DNA of 64,000 nucleotides. Origin: Linyphia triangularis (Eukaryota > Arthropoda > Arachnida > Araneae > Linyphiidae). The position numbers and the translations under genes were made by a program. Location of the stretch: NCBI GenBank assembly GCA_963978545.1, contig OZ021724.1, positions 29,005,933-29,069,932 on the forward strand. The letters are read 5' to 3'. Shown piece by piece: positions 12,453-23,252 of the stretch; positions within the stretch are counted from its first letter, which is position 1; each line of letters opens with the position of its first letter. Below the pieces are notes generated by a model. It saw only the letters and a list, made by a program, of their open reading frames with translations, did no database searches and had not been told where the DNA came from.

Positions 12453-12924
12453 AAGCGACTTCTAATATAGGCTTAGAGTTCTGAAAGTTTCAACATAAGA
12501 AGTTTTGGCCTTCTAATTTTGCTTTCCACAAACACGTGGTAAAATAATCTTAAAGGGGTATTGTATTATTGTATTAACGGGGAATTTTTTTTCTCGACAG
12601 GTGAGAAGCTTTTAATATTAAGGCTTTACGCAGTCCAGTTTTTGTCCCCCTCACTAAAATCTAATTGAATTTTATTATAGATAGTGGAGCGAGCTTATTG
12701 TTGCATAGCAAAGAACCTTTCAATGAGTGAAGTAAGCCTGTACCTATGTGTCAATGAACTTTTCAGCGAGCTCGATTTTGCATAGCGATGAACCTTCCTG
12801 AGAGCGAAGCGGCAAAAAATGGGACCTTTACACCAATGATGGATTTCCGCAAGGCGTGACCTCACAGCTAGCTAAAATATTGCACATGGTAAAATGTCGT
12901 AGCGAAGCACGGGTATTCAGCTAG
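11260..12924 (+). mobile_element. Non-autonomous Helitron-like element
   Basis: The left end reads TC...ATAATAAAACAAGCTGTCTG and the right end reads GCGAAGCACGGGTATTCAGC followed by TAG and then T. Both are typical of arthropod Helitron termini (5' TC, 3' CTAG inserted before T). The stem expected just before CTAG is weak here. There is no Rep/helicase coding sequence, and most of the interior is a tandem array. The exact left base is uncertain by about 10 bp, because the base before TC is T rather than the expected A. Confidence 0.65.
11330..12500 (+). repeat. Minisatellite of about 148-bp units inside the Helitron-like element
   Basis: The phrase GAAATTTTCAACATAAGTAG and close variants recur near 11347, 11490, 11609, 11758, 11905, 12053, 12201 and 12349, then more weakly near 12485. 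The middle units (about 11740-12330) are nearly identical, with period about 147-148 bp and only small changes in T-run length. The outer units are more diverged, which suggests recent expansion from the centre. Confidence 0.92.
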
Positions 12925-13160
12925 TATTAAATATTCATTAAATAATACTCATGATTTAAAAACACTCACAATGGATGGCTGTAGAGCGAAATGGTGACGT
13001 TAATTCTTAGCCATTTTCCTGGTGACCCAAACCTATCCTGACTAATATTCAATGATCGTTAACGAATCATCTAATCAACAAATTAATCTTTTAAAATCTA
13101 AAATTCATTTTTCGCAAATTTGTTTGCTCTTAACTACAAATGAGATGAAAAGGGACTTAC

Positions 13161-13390
13161 GGTTGTGTGTAGAAGGTCGCTCTGCACTTCTGGCTTGCTT
13201 GCTGGACTCCTCGCTTGCCGGATAAAGGGTGCTAGGACGACGTCTGAAGAAGGCAAGAAAATGACGGCAAGACTGGATTCCATCTGTCGCTCGTCGGATG
13301 ACTGACAGCATCAGGGGGGAATGAAGACTGGCCTTCTTATGATTTGAGAACAGAGCTTGTCGCTAGTGGTAGTATCTTTTTTTTTTTTTG
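13161..13390 (-). other. Possible minus-strand 5' exon, unidentified
   Basis: A locally GC- and CpG-richer block in an AT-rich setting. On the minus strand an open frame starts at ATG 13311 and runs about 50 codons rich in Arg and Ser to a good splice donor, AACC then GTAAGTCC (donor at 13160). No downstream exon or protein family is recognised. It could be a first exon whose partner lies to the left of the window, a non-coding transcript, or chance. Confidence 0.3.
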
Positions 13391-14590
13391 CAGTGCAGTG
13401 CAGTGCACGCACTTTCAATACTTTTGTTAAATATAAATTGGGCCAGCATAACCTTTCTCCTAAGATTCCGTATCAACATAGGTTATATTTTGCTGCTAAC
13501 GCATCTGTAGGGATGTTGTTCGAACCATGGTCATTGGCTTGGTTGACACCCTTGTTCTCTCTTTGCTTGTCACCATAACTCAAAGTGGATGAAGTGTTTT
13601 GATAACAAATCAGACCGACATTAAACCATACTGTATGAGGAAGTAACGTTATGGCAGGTAAATTTTCAACTAAAACGTTCGTAATAGTTCGCTTTTTCAA
13701 ATATGATAAGAAAAAAATTTGCGCAAATATGTTCTTTGAGTCAACCAGAAAATAGCCCATTTGCAAAGATTAGTTCACAAATAATAATTTATAGAATTTT
13801 CGTAATTACCTGAAAGTCAAAGCGTTCTATTCCTTAGATTATTTGGTAAAATTTCGCATGGACAACATTTATGATTGCATAAAAATGACAGTGAAAATCT
13901 CATATCAAGTTTACGAATCTTCATTTTCCCTCTTGAAGTGAATTCTAGCATATCAGATTCTGTCGAATGGTAGTAATCAACATTTTTCTCCTTAATATTA
14001 TAATTATTTATACAGATATTTTATTAATAAGATTGTACTTACCCAGGGCATCCGTTATTAGTCCAGATATAAGATTTTCTCGCAAATAGATCTTCATAAT
14101 AAAAGGTACTCCCACTTTAAGGCAAGATTGCAGATAGGTTTAGTTTACTCCTTTCCTCCATCCATCCATCTATGACAATATCGACTCCATTCTTCCTATC
14201 CTGCAGAAGAGCATTATTCGTTCAGTGAAAACTGGTTGTATGGAAGAAAGCCTTTTATTCAAATTCGTTACAATATTTTATATGATACTTAACGTTTGAA
14301 TAGAAACCATTTTAATTGAGATAACAGTGTAATTATCCGATCATAATTAAGATAGTTACATTTTTAAACTTAAAGAATTAATAACAATAGATTCCTATCT
14401 ATAGTCTATATTAAAAGTCTGCTGAGAAAATACAAACATAAACTCAACCCATGACAGGCTTCATACAAAAAATTAAAGAGGTAAAAGGTAAGAAATAATT
14501 ATGACTTATACAAAACTGACCGATAAAACGCTCAATAAATTACAATCAAGAGTCCATATAATGTTCTAGTTCTCAAGTTAGTCTAAAATA
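13391..14590. other. Spacer, no gene recognised
   Basis: AT-rich. The only notable points are minus-strand donor-like sites (CCTGG then GTAAGTAC near 14040, and TTTCAG then GTAATT near 13806). I see no coding exon beside them. Confidence 0.4.
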
Positions 14591-14599
14591 ATAACAAAA

Positions 14600-15150
14600 A
14601 CACTCGCAACATTCAATAAAATTTCCAAAGTAGTATGCGCAAGAATAAATACGTACCGAATCGAAAATATGTACCTCTCCTTCCTTCAAATTACTTTTAA
14701 AATTGAAAAGAGTTGTACTTAGATTCAGCTGTCAATTCTTTTTCAAAATGGCGTCAAAATGAACAGAATAGCAATAATGGTCTTCAGATAAACTTTGCTC
14801 TATATTGTTGAAAGAAGTAGTTACAATGTTTAATTTTCTTAAACAAAGAGATTTGTCTGAACTTATTGCCTTATTGCAGACAATGTTTCCAACAATGTTT
14901 TCGCAACGGGTTTTTTACTATTACGTTTTTGTGTTTATCAGCCTGCATACTATAGCTTAGGATATTTAAGAGCGTGTATGCAACCTTAAATAACGTTTAT
15001 ATTCGATCTATTACTTTGATATCAGAAAAACTGCCTGATATATCAATTATAACGCTTATTTCATGTGGCTAATGTTTTTCAATATTTAGACCGACAACTA
15101 AAGGAGTGACACACTTCTTTAAAAAAATATAAAATTCACAGTTGAGCATT
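14600..15150. repeat. Related block U1 (ATGGCGTC core)
   Basis: Shares with blocks near 22020 and 30600 a TACGTACCGAAT-like site, then about 90 bp later AAAATGGCGTC, then GCAATAATGGTC and an ATTGTTG stretch. Further right, TGATATATCAATTATAAC matches 22400. On the minus strand the TACGTACC site reads as a splice donor (CG then GTACGT). Function unknown. Confidence 0.6.
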
Positions 15151-16017
15151 TTTGAGGAAATTACTATTTAAAAACAGATAACATGGAAAATATGCTTACA
15201 GAGAACATTTGTGACCAAAGAAGGTTTAATCAATATTTTAATATCCAATCACGTCAATTTTACTTTAAAAAAATTGTAAATCAATCATTGCGAAGCATTC
15301 CAAAAATTAACTGCTGTTTCACTGATTTGAATTCTCATTATCATTGCCAGGCGCTACATGGTAGCATTACATTTCAATTTAACTTGAATTTATAACCGGT
15401 TTATGTTTTGAAGTGCAAAAGCTTGATGAAAAATAAGTCACTAAAAAGCCTATGAATTGATCAGAAATATATATATTAGCACAATTGCAAGCTTCCAAAT
15501 ATACTGATATATCCAAATTATAAACAAATGTTTCAAGTAATTTTCAAACTATTAAAGCTATAGTTACGAAGCAGGTGTCTAACTATAATGAAACGCTATT
15601 ATATAAAGTAACTTGCAGCATCGCAAGAGGAAATTTAGAGTAGATATATATTTTTCTTTTTAAACTGTAAAAGGTAGCGGAACTAAGGAAAATAGCAGCA
15701 ATACAAAAATACATTTATGTTTTTTTACTTTTGAAAGTTACGAGCCTGTATTAACGGGGATTCTTTGATTTCATGCGGTTTTGGGAAGAAAAAAAAAATT
15801 TGAATCATGAGATTGGTTTTACTAAGGGAACATTAGTGTGTGGGGGGGGGGGGTTATAGAAAGGTATGGGGGTGATTTAAAAACAATTTTTTCAGTAAAA
15901 GAGGAGGAGTAGTTTTATAATATTGTATTTGTTAATTTTTGTGTGGGAGGGTGTCTCCGTATTGTGGGGTCAAGCAATGAATTTTAAAAATATACTCATT
16001 TACCGTATCTCTACTTA
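15151..16017. other. Spacer with low-complexity runs
   Basis: AT-rich, with a run of about 11 G near 15842. TGTATTAACGGGGA near 15750 repeats a phrase from the Helitron-like element near 12571. No gene seen. Confidence 0.4.
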
Positions 16018-16265
16018 TTAAACTAGGGTGGTGGAGTATCGCACAATTTTCAAATAGACATAATGTTGATAACTGCATTTAAATTTGTCATGGATTGATG
16101 TAATTTATCGTTTTCGTTTCCATAATTTCCTTATTTAAAAAAAAAAAAAATGACCAGTTTGGTGTTATTGTTGGTGACAATTATTTCATTGGAAAAAAAA
16201 ATCTACACCAAAAACGGCGAAATTAACAAAAAAGGTTTTTCGAGAAACATTACATTATCTTTTAA

Positions 16266-16301
<36 letters not shown>

Positions 16302-16720
16302 TCTTTAACGCATTTCTACGAAAATTTCGGTGATGGAAATGTTTAAAAAGCATTACCTCAGCGAATTTTTTGAAAATCATTAGATGCTTTTTTTTTTTTT
16401 TTTTTTTTTTTGGCTTTTTTAATTGCTGAAAACAAATTTTTCAAGGCAACTAGCTAATTTATGCGCATGCTCAATTTTGTCGAAAACCTTAACGACCGGT
16501 CCCATGGCTACCACTAATCCTTACAATATAATTGAATAGCGTAGATCAATCCTTACGGGAGTTATGCTGATCACAGACACACAAAACCTTTTCTAAACCA
16601 CTTTTTTTTTTAGCTCGGCAAGGTTCAAAACGAGTAAAAATAAAAAATAAATCTATTTTTTTTACCGAATGCAAAACTTTCATTAAATTACTCTAATATA
16701 TGGGAAATTCAAAGTAATAA
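16018..16720 (+). repeat. 0.7-kb dispersed repeat R, copy 1
   Basis: Begins with a GTGG...ATCGCACAATTTTCAA block, continues with the TTATCGTTTTC...ATAATTTCC segment and the GAGTTATGCTGATCACAGAC segment, and ends near GGAAATTCAAAGTAATAAAC. Same order of segments as the copies at 35900, 36818 and 46779. Two long T-runs interrupt it. Confidence 0.75.
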
Positions 16721-17730
16721 ACATAGTAACTATCGGTTTGTTATTCTTTGTATAGAATTATATCTCTCAATGCATATTTGCGCATACTGAAAAAGTATAA
16801 CTGGCAATGCTAAGAGATAATTACTGTCATATGAACAAATTGAAAGTTCTAAGAATCATTAGCATCTGAAATAAGATAACCCAAACGTGTTTTTAAACTT
16901 CCGGGTTTTTGAACAAACAACACATAACTGTACCATATACTTATTGTAATGCTAGGGATGAAGAACCAAAAGATATACGGACAGAAATCTGATTCTGACT
17001 ATCAAGAACTTTTTTTTTTTACTTAAAACATAGTTTGCAAGGGTAGACTTAAACGGGGCAAGTTGAAGGAGCGGAGCTTCGTCTTGTGCCAGACCCCTCA
17101 AGCGCAGTTTAGTGGGTAGAGGCACTGGTAGAGGAACACGGCAAACAGTGTTGCCAGACCTCTAATTTAAAATTGTTAGGTAGGCAATTTCTCACAATGC
17201 ATTTTAAGCAAAGCATATTTATTAATATTTTTTACTGTTGCAATATCAATAGTATTTCAAAAATTAATACTTCCTGCACTTCAAAAAGTACTAAGAACGC
17301 CACTGTATAAAAATATTGGTGTGGGAAAAACAGAGCGTGGAATTAAAAATACTACGTCAGGCAACGCTGTTGGCAAGTACATTTGTTGTGATGAAGGATT
17401 CTCTGACGCGATACTTTTGAAAATGGATTCAATCATTTATTCTCTTTGAAAAAATTTGTTTGGGATTATCTACTGAATTTCGGTTGCGCTCGTTTTTAAA
17501 CATGTGAATAAAAGAAATGAACTCATTTATCTTATTTTCTTTCGTTGAGGCCTGAAGCAGTGGAAATACTGCTTAGTATGTACATTCCTGCGTGTCCTAA
17601 TGTTTTAAATTTTAGCATAACCACTTGTTATTTAAATTATTGACTTGTCGCTTGTTATTATTATTTTTTTTTATTAGGTACGATATTTTTTTTCTCAATA
17701 AGCACTATATTATATTTTCTTTTACTTACA
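16721..17730. other. Spacer, no gene recognised
   Basis: AT-rich, no convincing coding potential or repeat identified by eye. Confidence 0.4.
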
Positions 17731-18117
17731 ATTACCCATATGTTTACATAGGATATTGAAAGTATCGCATTCAGTAAAAAAAAAAAAATTTTAGCATTTC
17801 TCCACGTTTTGGAACACCCTGATTTTAAAAACATGTGAAAACATGAACTTCAAACTTGAGCATCACCCATCAACGAATTTTTTTCTTTCTGTTTCATGCA
17901 CAAAAAAGGACAATGTAATGTCTATCGAATAACATCGCCGATTTCGCCATTTTTGGCGGAGGGTTTTGCACATGACATAATTATTGCCAAAAAATATCAC
18001 CAAAATGGCCATTTTTATTTAAATTATTTAAAATATAAAATCGGTAAATAACACCATAAATATTAAAGCAATGACCAGTATTAGAGTAATACTGAAAATT
18101 GTACGATGTTACACCCC
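17731..18117 (-). repeat. 0.7-kb repeat R, copy 2 (truncated)
   Basis: Reverse-strand version of repeat R. The right end reads ATTGTACGATGTTACACCCC (reverse complement of the family's start), and the interior has the TATCACCAAAATGGCCATTT phrase. It is internally deleted or truncated. SINE B is inserted at its very end. Confidence 0.65.
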
Positions 18118-18128
18118 CCTAGTTTATG

Positions 18129-18309
18129 GTTTGTTAGTTGGTTTGTGCGCTCAACGACCTGTACTTGTGCACAATAACGGCTAACCAGGCCGGGACCTAC
18201 AGCTTTACAGCCAAACCACAACGAACATCCATGCTTTATCCGGGATTCGAATCCTGCACTTTTGGCATGCGAAGCCACAGCGCTAACCCCAAAGCCATCA
18301 GGTAGGCCT
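18129..18309 (-). mobile_element. tRNA-derived SINE B
   Basis: About 181 bp on the minus strand, flanked by an 11-bp duplication CCTAGTTTATG (18118-18128 and 18310-18320). The minus strand shows a GGGGTTAGCGCTGTGG A-box region and a GGATTCGAATCC B box about 40 bp apart. The 3' tail ends AACCAACTAACAAACC, resembling the AACCAACC tail of SINE A although the heads differ. Confidence 0.88.
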
Positions 18310-18320
18310 CCTAGTTTATG

Positions 18321-19952
18321 ATTTCCCGTTTTTATTCTTTTTCTTTCCCAAAACTGATGAGTTAAACGGGCCACAATAACGGGTGACTATAGCAACGATG
18401 CCTTTTGTCTTTTATTTATAATTATTATTTAGGCAGCTGTTTGGCCAAGAAATTTGATTAAATAATTTTCCGAGTGTCCAAATATAAATTAAAAAACGTA
18501 TCTTTACTTTATAAATACAAAAGTATGAGTACGTAGTATAATGTACATAATACAATTTATGTGCTTCAAAAATAAAGTTTCATAAATTGACTTTTTTTTT
18601 TTTTTTTTTTATTATTTTTTAATCTACCTACGCTAGAAATAATTAAGAGTGCCATATTTAGCCCGCAAGATTTTATTCTGTGGCTTGATGGTTACACAGA
18701 ATAAATGTTTTATTTTTTAATCTAGAGGGGTTTTTTTTTGTTTTTTTTCTCCACTTTTTTCCACTCTGCACTACCAAGAGCGTTTACACGGGAAGACTCG
18801 CCCTCGAATTCTCCCCGTGTAAACAGGGCTTAAGGGCTCTTTTGCATGAGGCGAGAGCGGATGCGGGTGCGGATTTTATAGAAGTTTCACCAATATATTT
18901 TGAATGGATCCTTTCTGACGATGCAGTGAGTGGCCTACTACTTCTTAGTGCAGATTCGCATGGCATCTACAGAAGTCAAAATTTCGTGGAGGCTCTTCCT
19001 CCGTAATAAACAAGCTTTGCACATAAGGTTAATTGGGGATATTCACATGACTTTGCCGGTATATCTCCGTAATATCCAGAGATAACGAATTTTATATTTT
19101 TTATAATTTAATGAGTCTAATGCAGGACAGAAAACCTACTGGTATCTAACTCGTCCATGCAATAATTGAATTTTAACTTAATTTTGAATCTTAACACTTT
19201 TATAAAAAGTCGGTAATTTTAAATATTTTCTCAACAAAATTATATAAAAAAATATTTTTTAAATTTACAATTCTAGTATGTTCCCTGTATAAAATCATTG
19301 TGCATAGTTTGCAGTTCAATTTAAAATTCTAAATAAATTACATATTTAATTATGATCGGTGCAATTATTCTTTAGTTAGGTAATTAAATTTTAATTAATC
19401 AGTTAGATTTCATCAAATGAACGTTCGTTTTCTAACATTTGTTAAGTGTAAAAAATGGCAGTCTAAATCAAAATAAAAGAAACATTTCTTCAATTTATAC
19501 TAGTTTAGACTTTTTTCTTCGTGACATATCATCGGTTTAGATTGAAAAGGTCCAATCTCCACCTTTAGTTTCAAACCACTTTCAAGTATTTTTTAAACAA
19601 GAAGAAACGCCCATCGGTAAGTAAAAGCTACCGATTATATATAATTAAAAGGGACCGGGGCTATAGTTGCAACAACCGCATTTCAGAATCTGATTTTTAT
19701 GAGTTTTAATTTTTCATTGATAAAGGGCAGCACAAAACCGTTAAACCTACGTTTTATGTACTAGAGCAGTTTCCCAACCTTTGTGCGGACTATCTATTTT
19801 GTCACAAAAAAACAACTCTGAGGCCCACTAGCTAATAGAATATGCACATGCGTGCTTCAGTAATTAGTGAAACATACTGTACAAGAATGATTTAAAAATA
19901 TTTTTTTATCATTATTATTATTATTTTAATGAAGAAAGGAATTTTAACGTAT
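18321..19952. other. Spacer, no gene recognised
   Basis: AT-rich, with poly-T runs near 18593 and 18728. A short GC-richer stretch at 18780-18970 contains CGTGTAAAC near 18787 and 18815 and has no identifiable product. Confidence 0.4.
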
Positions 19953-20417
19953 TGTTACGAATTTTTCCACTGAGGCAATGATGGCACAGTTTTCACGGTA
20001 TAAAAATATTTATTCTCTCTTCAGAAAACTCACAAAATTTATTCACAGGCAACAGTTTAATTACTCTCAAGCTTCAACACAAGCTTCAACCAAAAATAAC
20101 TTCGAACACAGCGATTATACAAGCTCACTCCAATAGGTAAACAAAGCGATCAGCTTTCAACGAAGTCCGAAGTCAATCTGCCAACTTTCCCGATCTACAG
20201 TCTTACTTATACTTGGCGCGAGAGAACAATCGAGACATTTCCAGCCTATTCGTCGGAAAAGAAACATCTCGAAACCTCTCGATTGCTTTAGGTGTTGCCA
20301 CCTTTTTCTAACCTGTATAATCGCTATTAATAAATAAAATAAGATAAAAATAAATTACAATAGAATTTTAAAATAATACGTCACTATTTACAATATATAC
20401 AGACAATTTGTGCAACA
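19953..20417 (-). mobile_element. Solo LTR, gypsy-like
   Basis: A 465-bp segment with TGTT...AACA ends, flanked by a perfect 4-bp duplication GTAT (19949-19952 and 20418-20421). Read on the minus strand it starts TGTTGCACAAATTG, has a GC-rich middle with GTTCTCTCGCGCCAAG, and carries an AATAAA poly-A signal in GAGAATAAATATT about 55 bp before its end. No internal region adjoins it, so it is a recombination-derived solo LTR. The 4-bp duplication points to the Gypsy superfamily; no coding sequence confirms that. Confidence 0.88.
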
Positions 20418-20620
20418 GTATTCACTTTGCTGTCACTACTTTAAAAAAACTAAAAACAAGTGAACAAAGTTTAAAAAAAAAAAAAAAAAAAAAAAACGAA
20501 GAATTCAATGGGATTTTTGACTTTTTGACATTGTCATGAGAGAGTCACTATCTAGATTAAAACTTAGTTGAATTCACTCATTATTCACTCGTTACACCGT
20601 CGAAGATTGTTGCTCATAAT

Positions 20621-20704
20621 CGAGTGAATCGATATTGTTCCCACCTGTACCCCATGGGATATTCATCCCATGGGGTACAGGTGGGAACAATATCGATTCA
20701 CTCG
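20621..20704. repeat. Perfect hairpin, 40-bp arms
   Basis: Left arm 20621-20660 and right arm 20665-20704 are exact reverse complements, separated by 4 bases (ATTC). The centre of the stem includes CCCATGGGAT. Nothing outside the arms matches. It may be a real palindrome (fold-back insertion or small-RNA precursor) or an assembly or read artefact. Confidence 0.97.
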
Positions 20705-20849
20705 GAAATCAACAAATCTGTCAACAAATGTCAACAAATCTGTATTTTGGAAACCTAAACAGTAATCTAAAATCTGTATTTATAGTAAACACAACATTGA
20801 AAAGTTGACTTTAAAAATGTAGTATGGTTATTATAAACACTCGTAGAAT

Positions 20850-20990
20850 ATAACAAAGATTCGTACCTTTATCACCGAATGTTAAAGTCATATATCAACT
20901 CGAAGAAACCAGCAGAAAGAGGCGTCGAAAGTATGGAAAAGACGTTTATCGCCTAGTGATTACGCATAATATTCCATAAGATCACTGTGA
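20850..20990. repeat. Duplicated segment, partner of 28466-28620
   Basis: Shares with 28466-28620 the phrases AAAGATTCGTACCTTTATCA (there AAGATTCATACCTTCAACA), CACCGAA, and an AGAGGCGTCGAAA / AGAGTCGTCTAAA block in the same order. On the minus strand both present a donor-like AAG then GTAC/GTAT. It lies left of block U2, as its partner lies left of U3. Confidence 0.55.
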
Positions 20991-21980
20991 AAAAAAAAAT
21001 ATATATATACGTTTTTATATGTTAGCGAAACAAAAATAATCGTAATGATAGTGATTATCATTGAAATTCAAAGCAGCTGTTTATTAACTTATTAACTCTA
21101 ATGTCTTGAGTTACTAGATTATTCAAATTATTAAAAGAGATTATTATTTGTATTATTAAAAGAGATTATTATTTGTATTATTAAAAGAGATTTGTTTTAA
21201 TGAGTTTAATTTATTTCATAGATATTTTCTTAATTGATATTCAATTTGGGAAACAAGGATGTGCAAAAAATTATAGAGTGAAAATTTGTAGCAAAGTGTC
21301 TATTTTTCTGCTGCGTCGATTGGTGCGATCAAAACTTAATTTAAACAATTTACTTTAAACAGTAACGCATATATATTGTCTGTATTCTTATAAAGTTTTC
21401 AAAATTCTAATACCATCCAACTAAATTTGGATAAATACATAACATGAAATTGCTTCTCATCGTTGAAGATGAGTTATGCAAAGTATACATATTTGGAAAG
21501 GCTCATAGGTTAAGCTTTGGTTCTAGAGGAAAATCCACAACACCTGGAGAGCTAATTTTTGATAATGGTTTGTGGACCTTTCGATGACTCTTACAGAAAG
21601 TTTAGTAATTTTGCTGTTTTTAAGGACCAGTATACTAGGTTCCGGCAAGTTTTCAGTATTAAAATTACAAATTATACCATTTGATTAATTTAAATATCTA
21701 TCAAATTGTAAGAACCCTAAAAAAATATTGTATTCAAATAATATAATTGAAAGAAAATATATTCAAATGAAACAAAATGGATATCAAATAAAGCAAAAAC
21801 TAAATGTGAATAAAAATGAATAATAAAACGCAATTATGTATTGAAACAAAATGAGATAATATATACAATTAATGCAACACAATGACATTTACAGAACTGC
21901 ATTGCATCAGTTTCAACTCACGAAATTATAACCTATAGTAGTATTGAATATTCTGTTTTGAAATACATGCAAAATATTAT
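20991..21980. other. Spacer, no gene recognised
   Basis: AT-rich. A 27-bp phrase containing AAAAGAGATTATTATTTG is tandemly repeated near 21134-21190. No coding exon seen. Confidence 0.4.
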
Positions 21981-21989
21981 CGGAAACCA

Positions 21990-22470
21990 CCCTGAAAATA
22001 ATAAACATATTCTTGACAATCAGTGTTCAAGTTAACATTACGTACCGAAATGAAAATACATGCCTTCAACTTTTTTTTAAATAGTTGAAGATAGAAAAAG
22101 TTCTCTCTTTATATGCGCGGTCAATAATTATCCAAAATGGCGTCGAAATGAGTGAAATTGCAATAATGGTCCTCAATCATAATTCACTCCATTGTTGGAA
22201 AATAGCAATGAGAGAATATTACAACACTGAATTTTATGAATACCATAAATGATTTAAATTGTCCTATTGTTGATAATGTTTCCAATAAAGGGTTTGTAAT
22301 GTATTTTGAATTTGAAAGCTTGGATAATTTGTGCTCATGTATGTAAGCAAAGAGTGTTGGAAACTTTTTTCGAAATTGATCTTGTGACATCGGAAAAATT
22401 ACCTGATGTATCAATTATAGCAGATATAAAATTTTACAAATGTTTTTTCAATACTGGATGTTTATAATTA
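21990..22470. repeat. Related block U2 (ATGGCGTC core)
   Basis: Matches U1 and U3: TTACGTACCGAAATGAAAAT near 22040, CAAAATGGCGTCGAAATGAG near 22133, GCAATAATGGTC, ATTGTTGG, and TGATGTATCAATTATAGC near 22402. Minus-strand donor-like site (TTTCG then GTACGTAA) as in U1. Confidence 0.6.
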
Positions 22471-23252
22471 AAGTTCAACTATCAAAAAGCTGCAAAAAAA
22501 AGAAAAAACACTCTTTAGATTGACTTCATATTAACCTCTATAAACTTGATGAAGGGGGAAGATTTTTGGGATAAGAAAAACTTTTTAGAACTATTTTTTT
22601 TTTTTTTTTTTTTTCCCTTTTGCCATACTATTTTTATTTGAAATCCATGATTTGAAGAAAAAAAAAACATACCATTCTTTTAAAATCATGCTTTTTGAAA
22701 ATTAAACTTTAATTAAAATACCCCCGGGGTTATTATAATTTAAGTTCAACTTTCTAAAACATTAAAAGGGGGGGGGGGGAATAGTGTTAAAATGACTTGA
22801 TATTTCACAAGAATTACTGATTTCAGAATGACTTAATTTGTATATACTCGAAGAAGGAAAAAATAGTACGGAATAATAAAAGAAACCCTATTTCAAGCAA
22901 TTTTTTTTAAGTCGCATCACTCCCCTCTTCTTCTCCTTCTTCGAATACATTCAGGTCAAACGTCCGGAGAATGAGTCTTTTATAGATTTTTGAAAATTGA
23001 ACTTTAATTAGAATCACCTCGAGAGGATTGTAATTTTCAAAAAGTATGATTTCAAAAAGCATGAAATTTTTTTCTTATTCCAAATCATGACTTTAAAGAA
23101 GCAAAGGTTTGAGATAAGAAAAAAATAAATCGAAATACTTTTTTTCTTACTTTATACCGTTTCTCCCTCCTTCGAGTATACACAGGTCAAATTTAAGATT
23201 ATTCTGACAGGTGGTGTTTTACAGATTTTTGATAGTTGAGCTTTAATTATAA
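22471..23252. repeat. Low-complexity internally repetitive spacer
   Basis: Variants of ATAATTAAAGTTCAACTNTC...AAAAGCATGA recur about three times (22466, 22734, 23030) with long A, T and G runs between. Related sequence appears at 31590-31800. No coding potential. Confidence 0.5.

Noticed and set aside
11330..12500. Possible CRISPR-like array
   Set aside because: Units are about 148 bp and directly contiguous without unique spacers, in a eukaryotic Helitron-like element.
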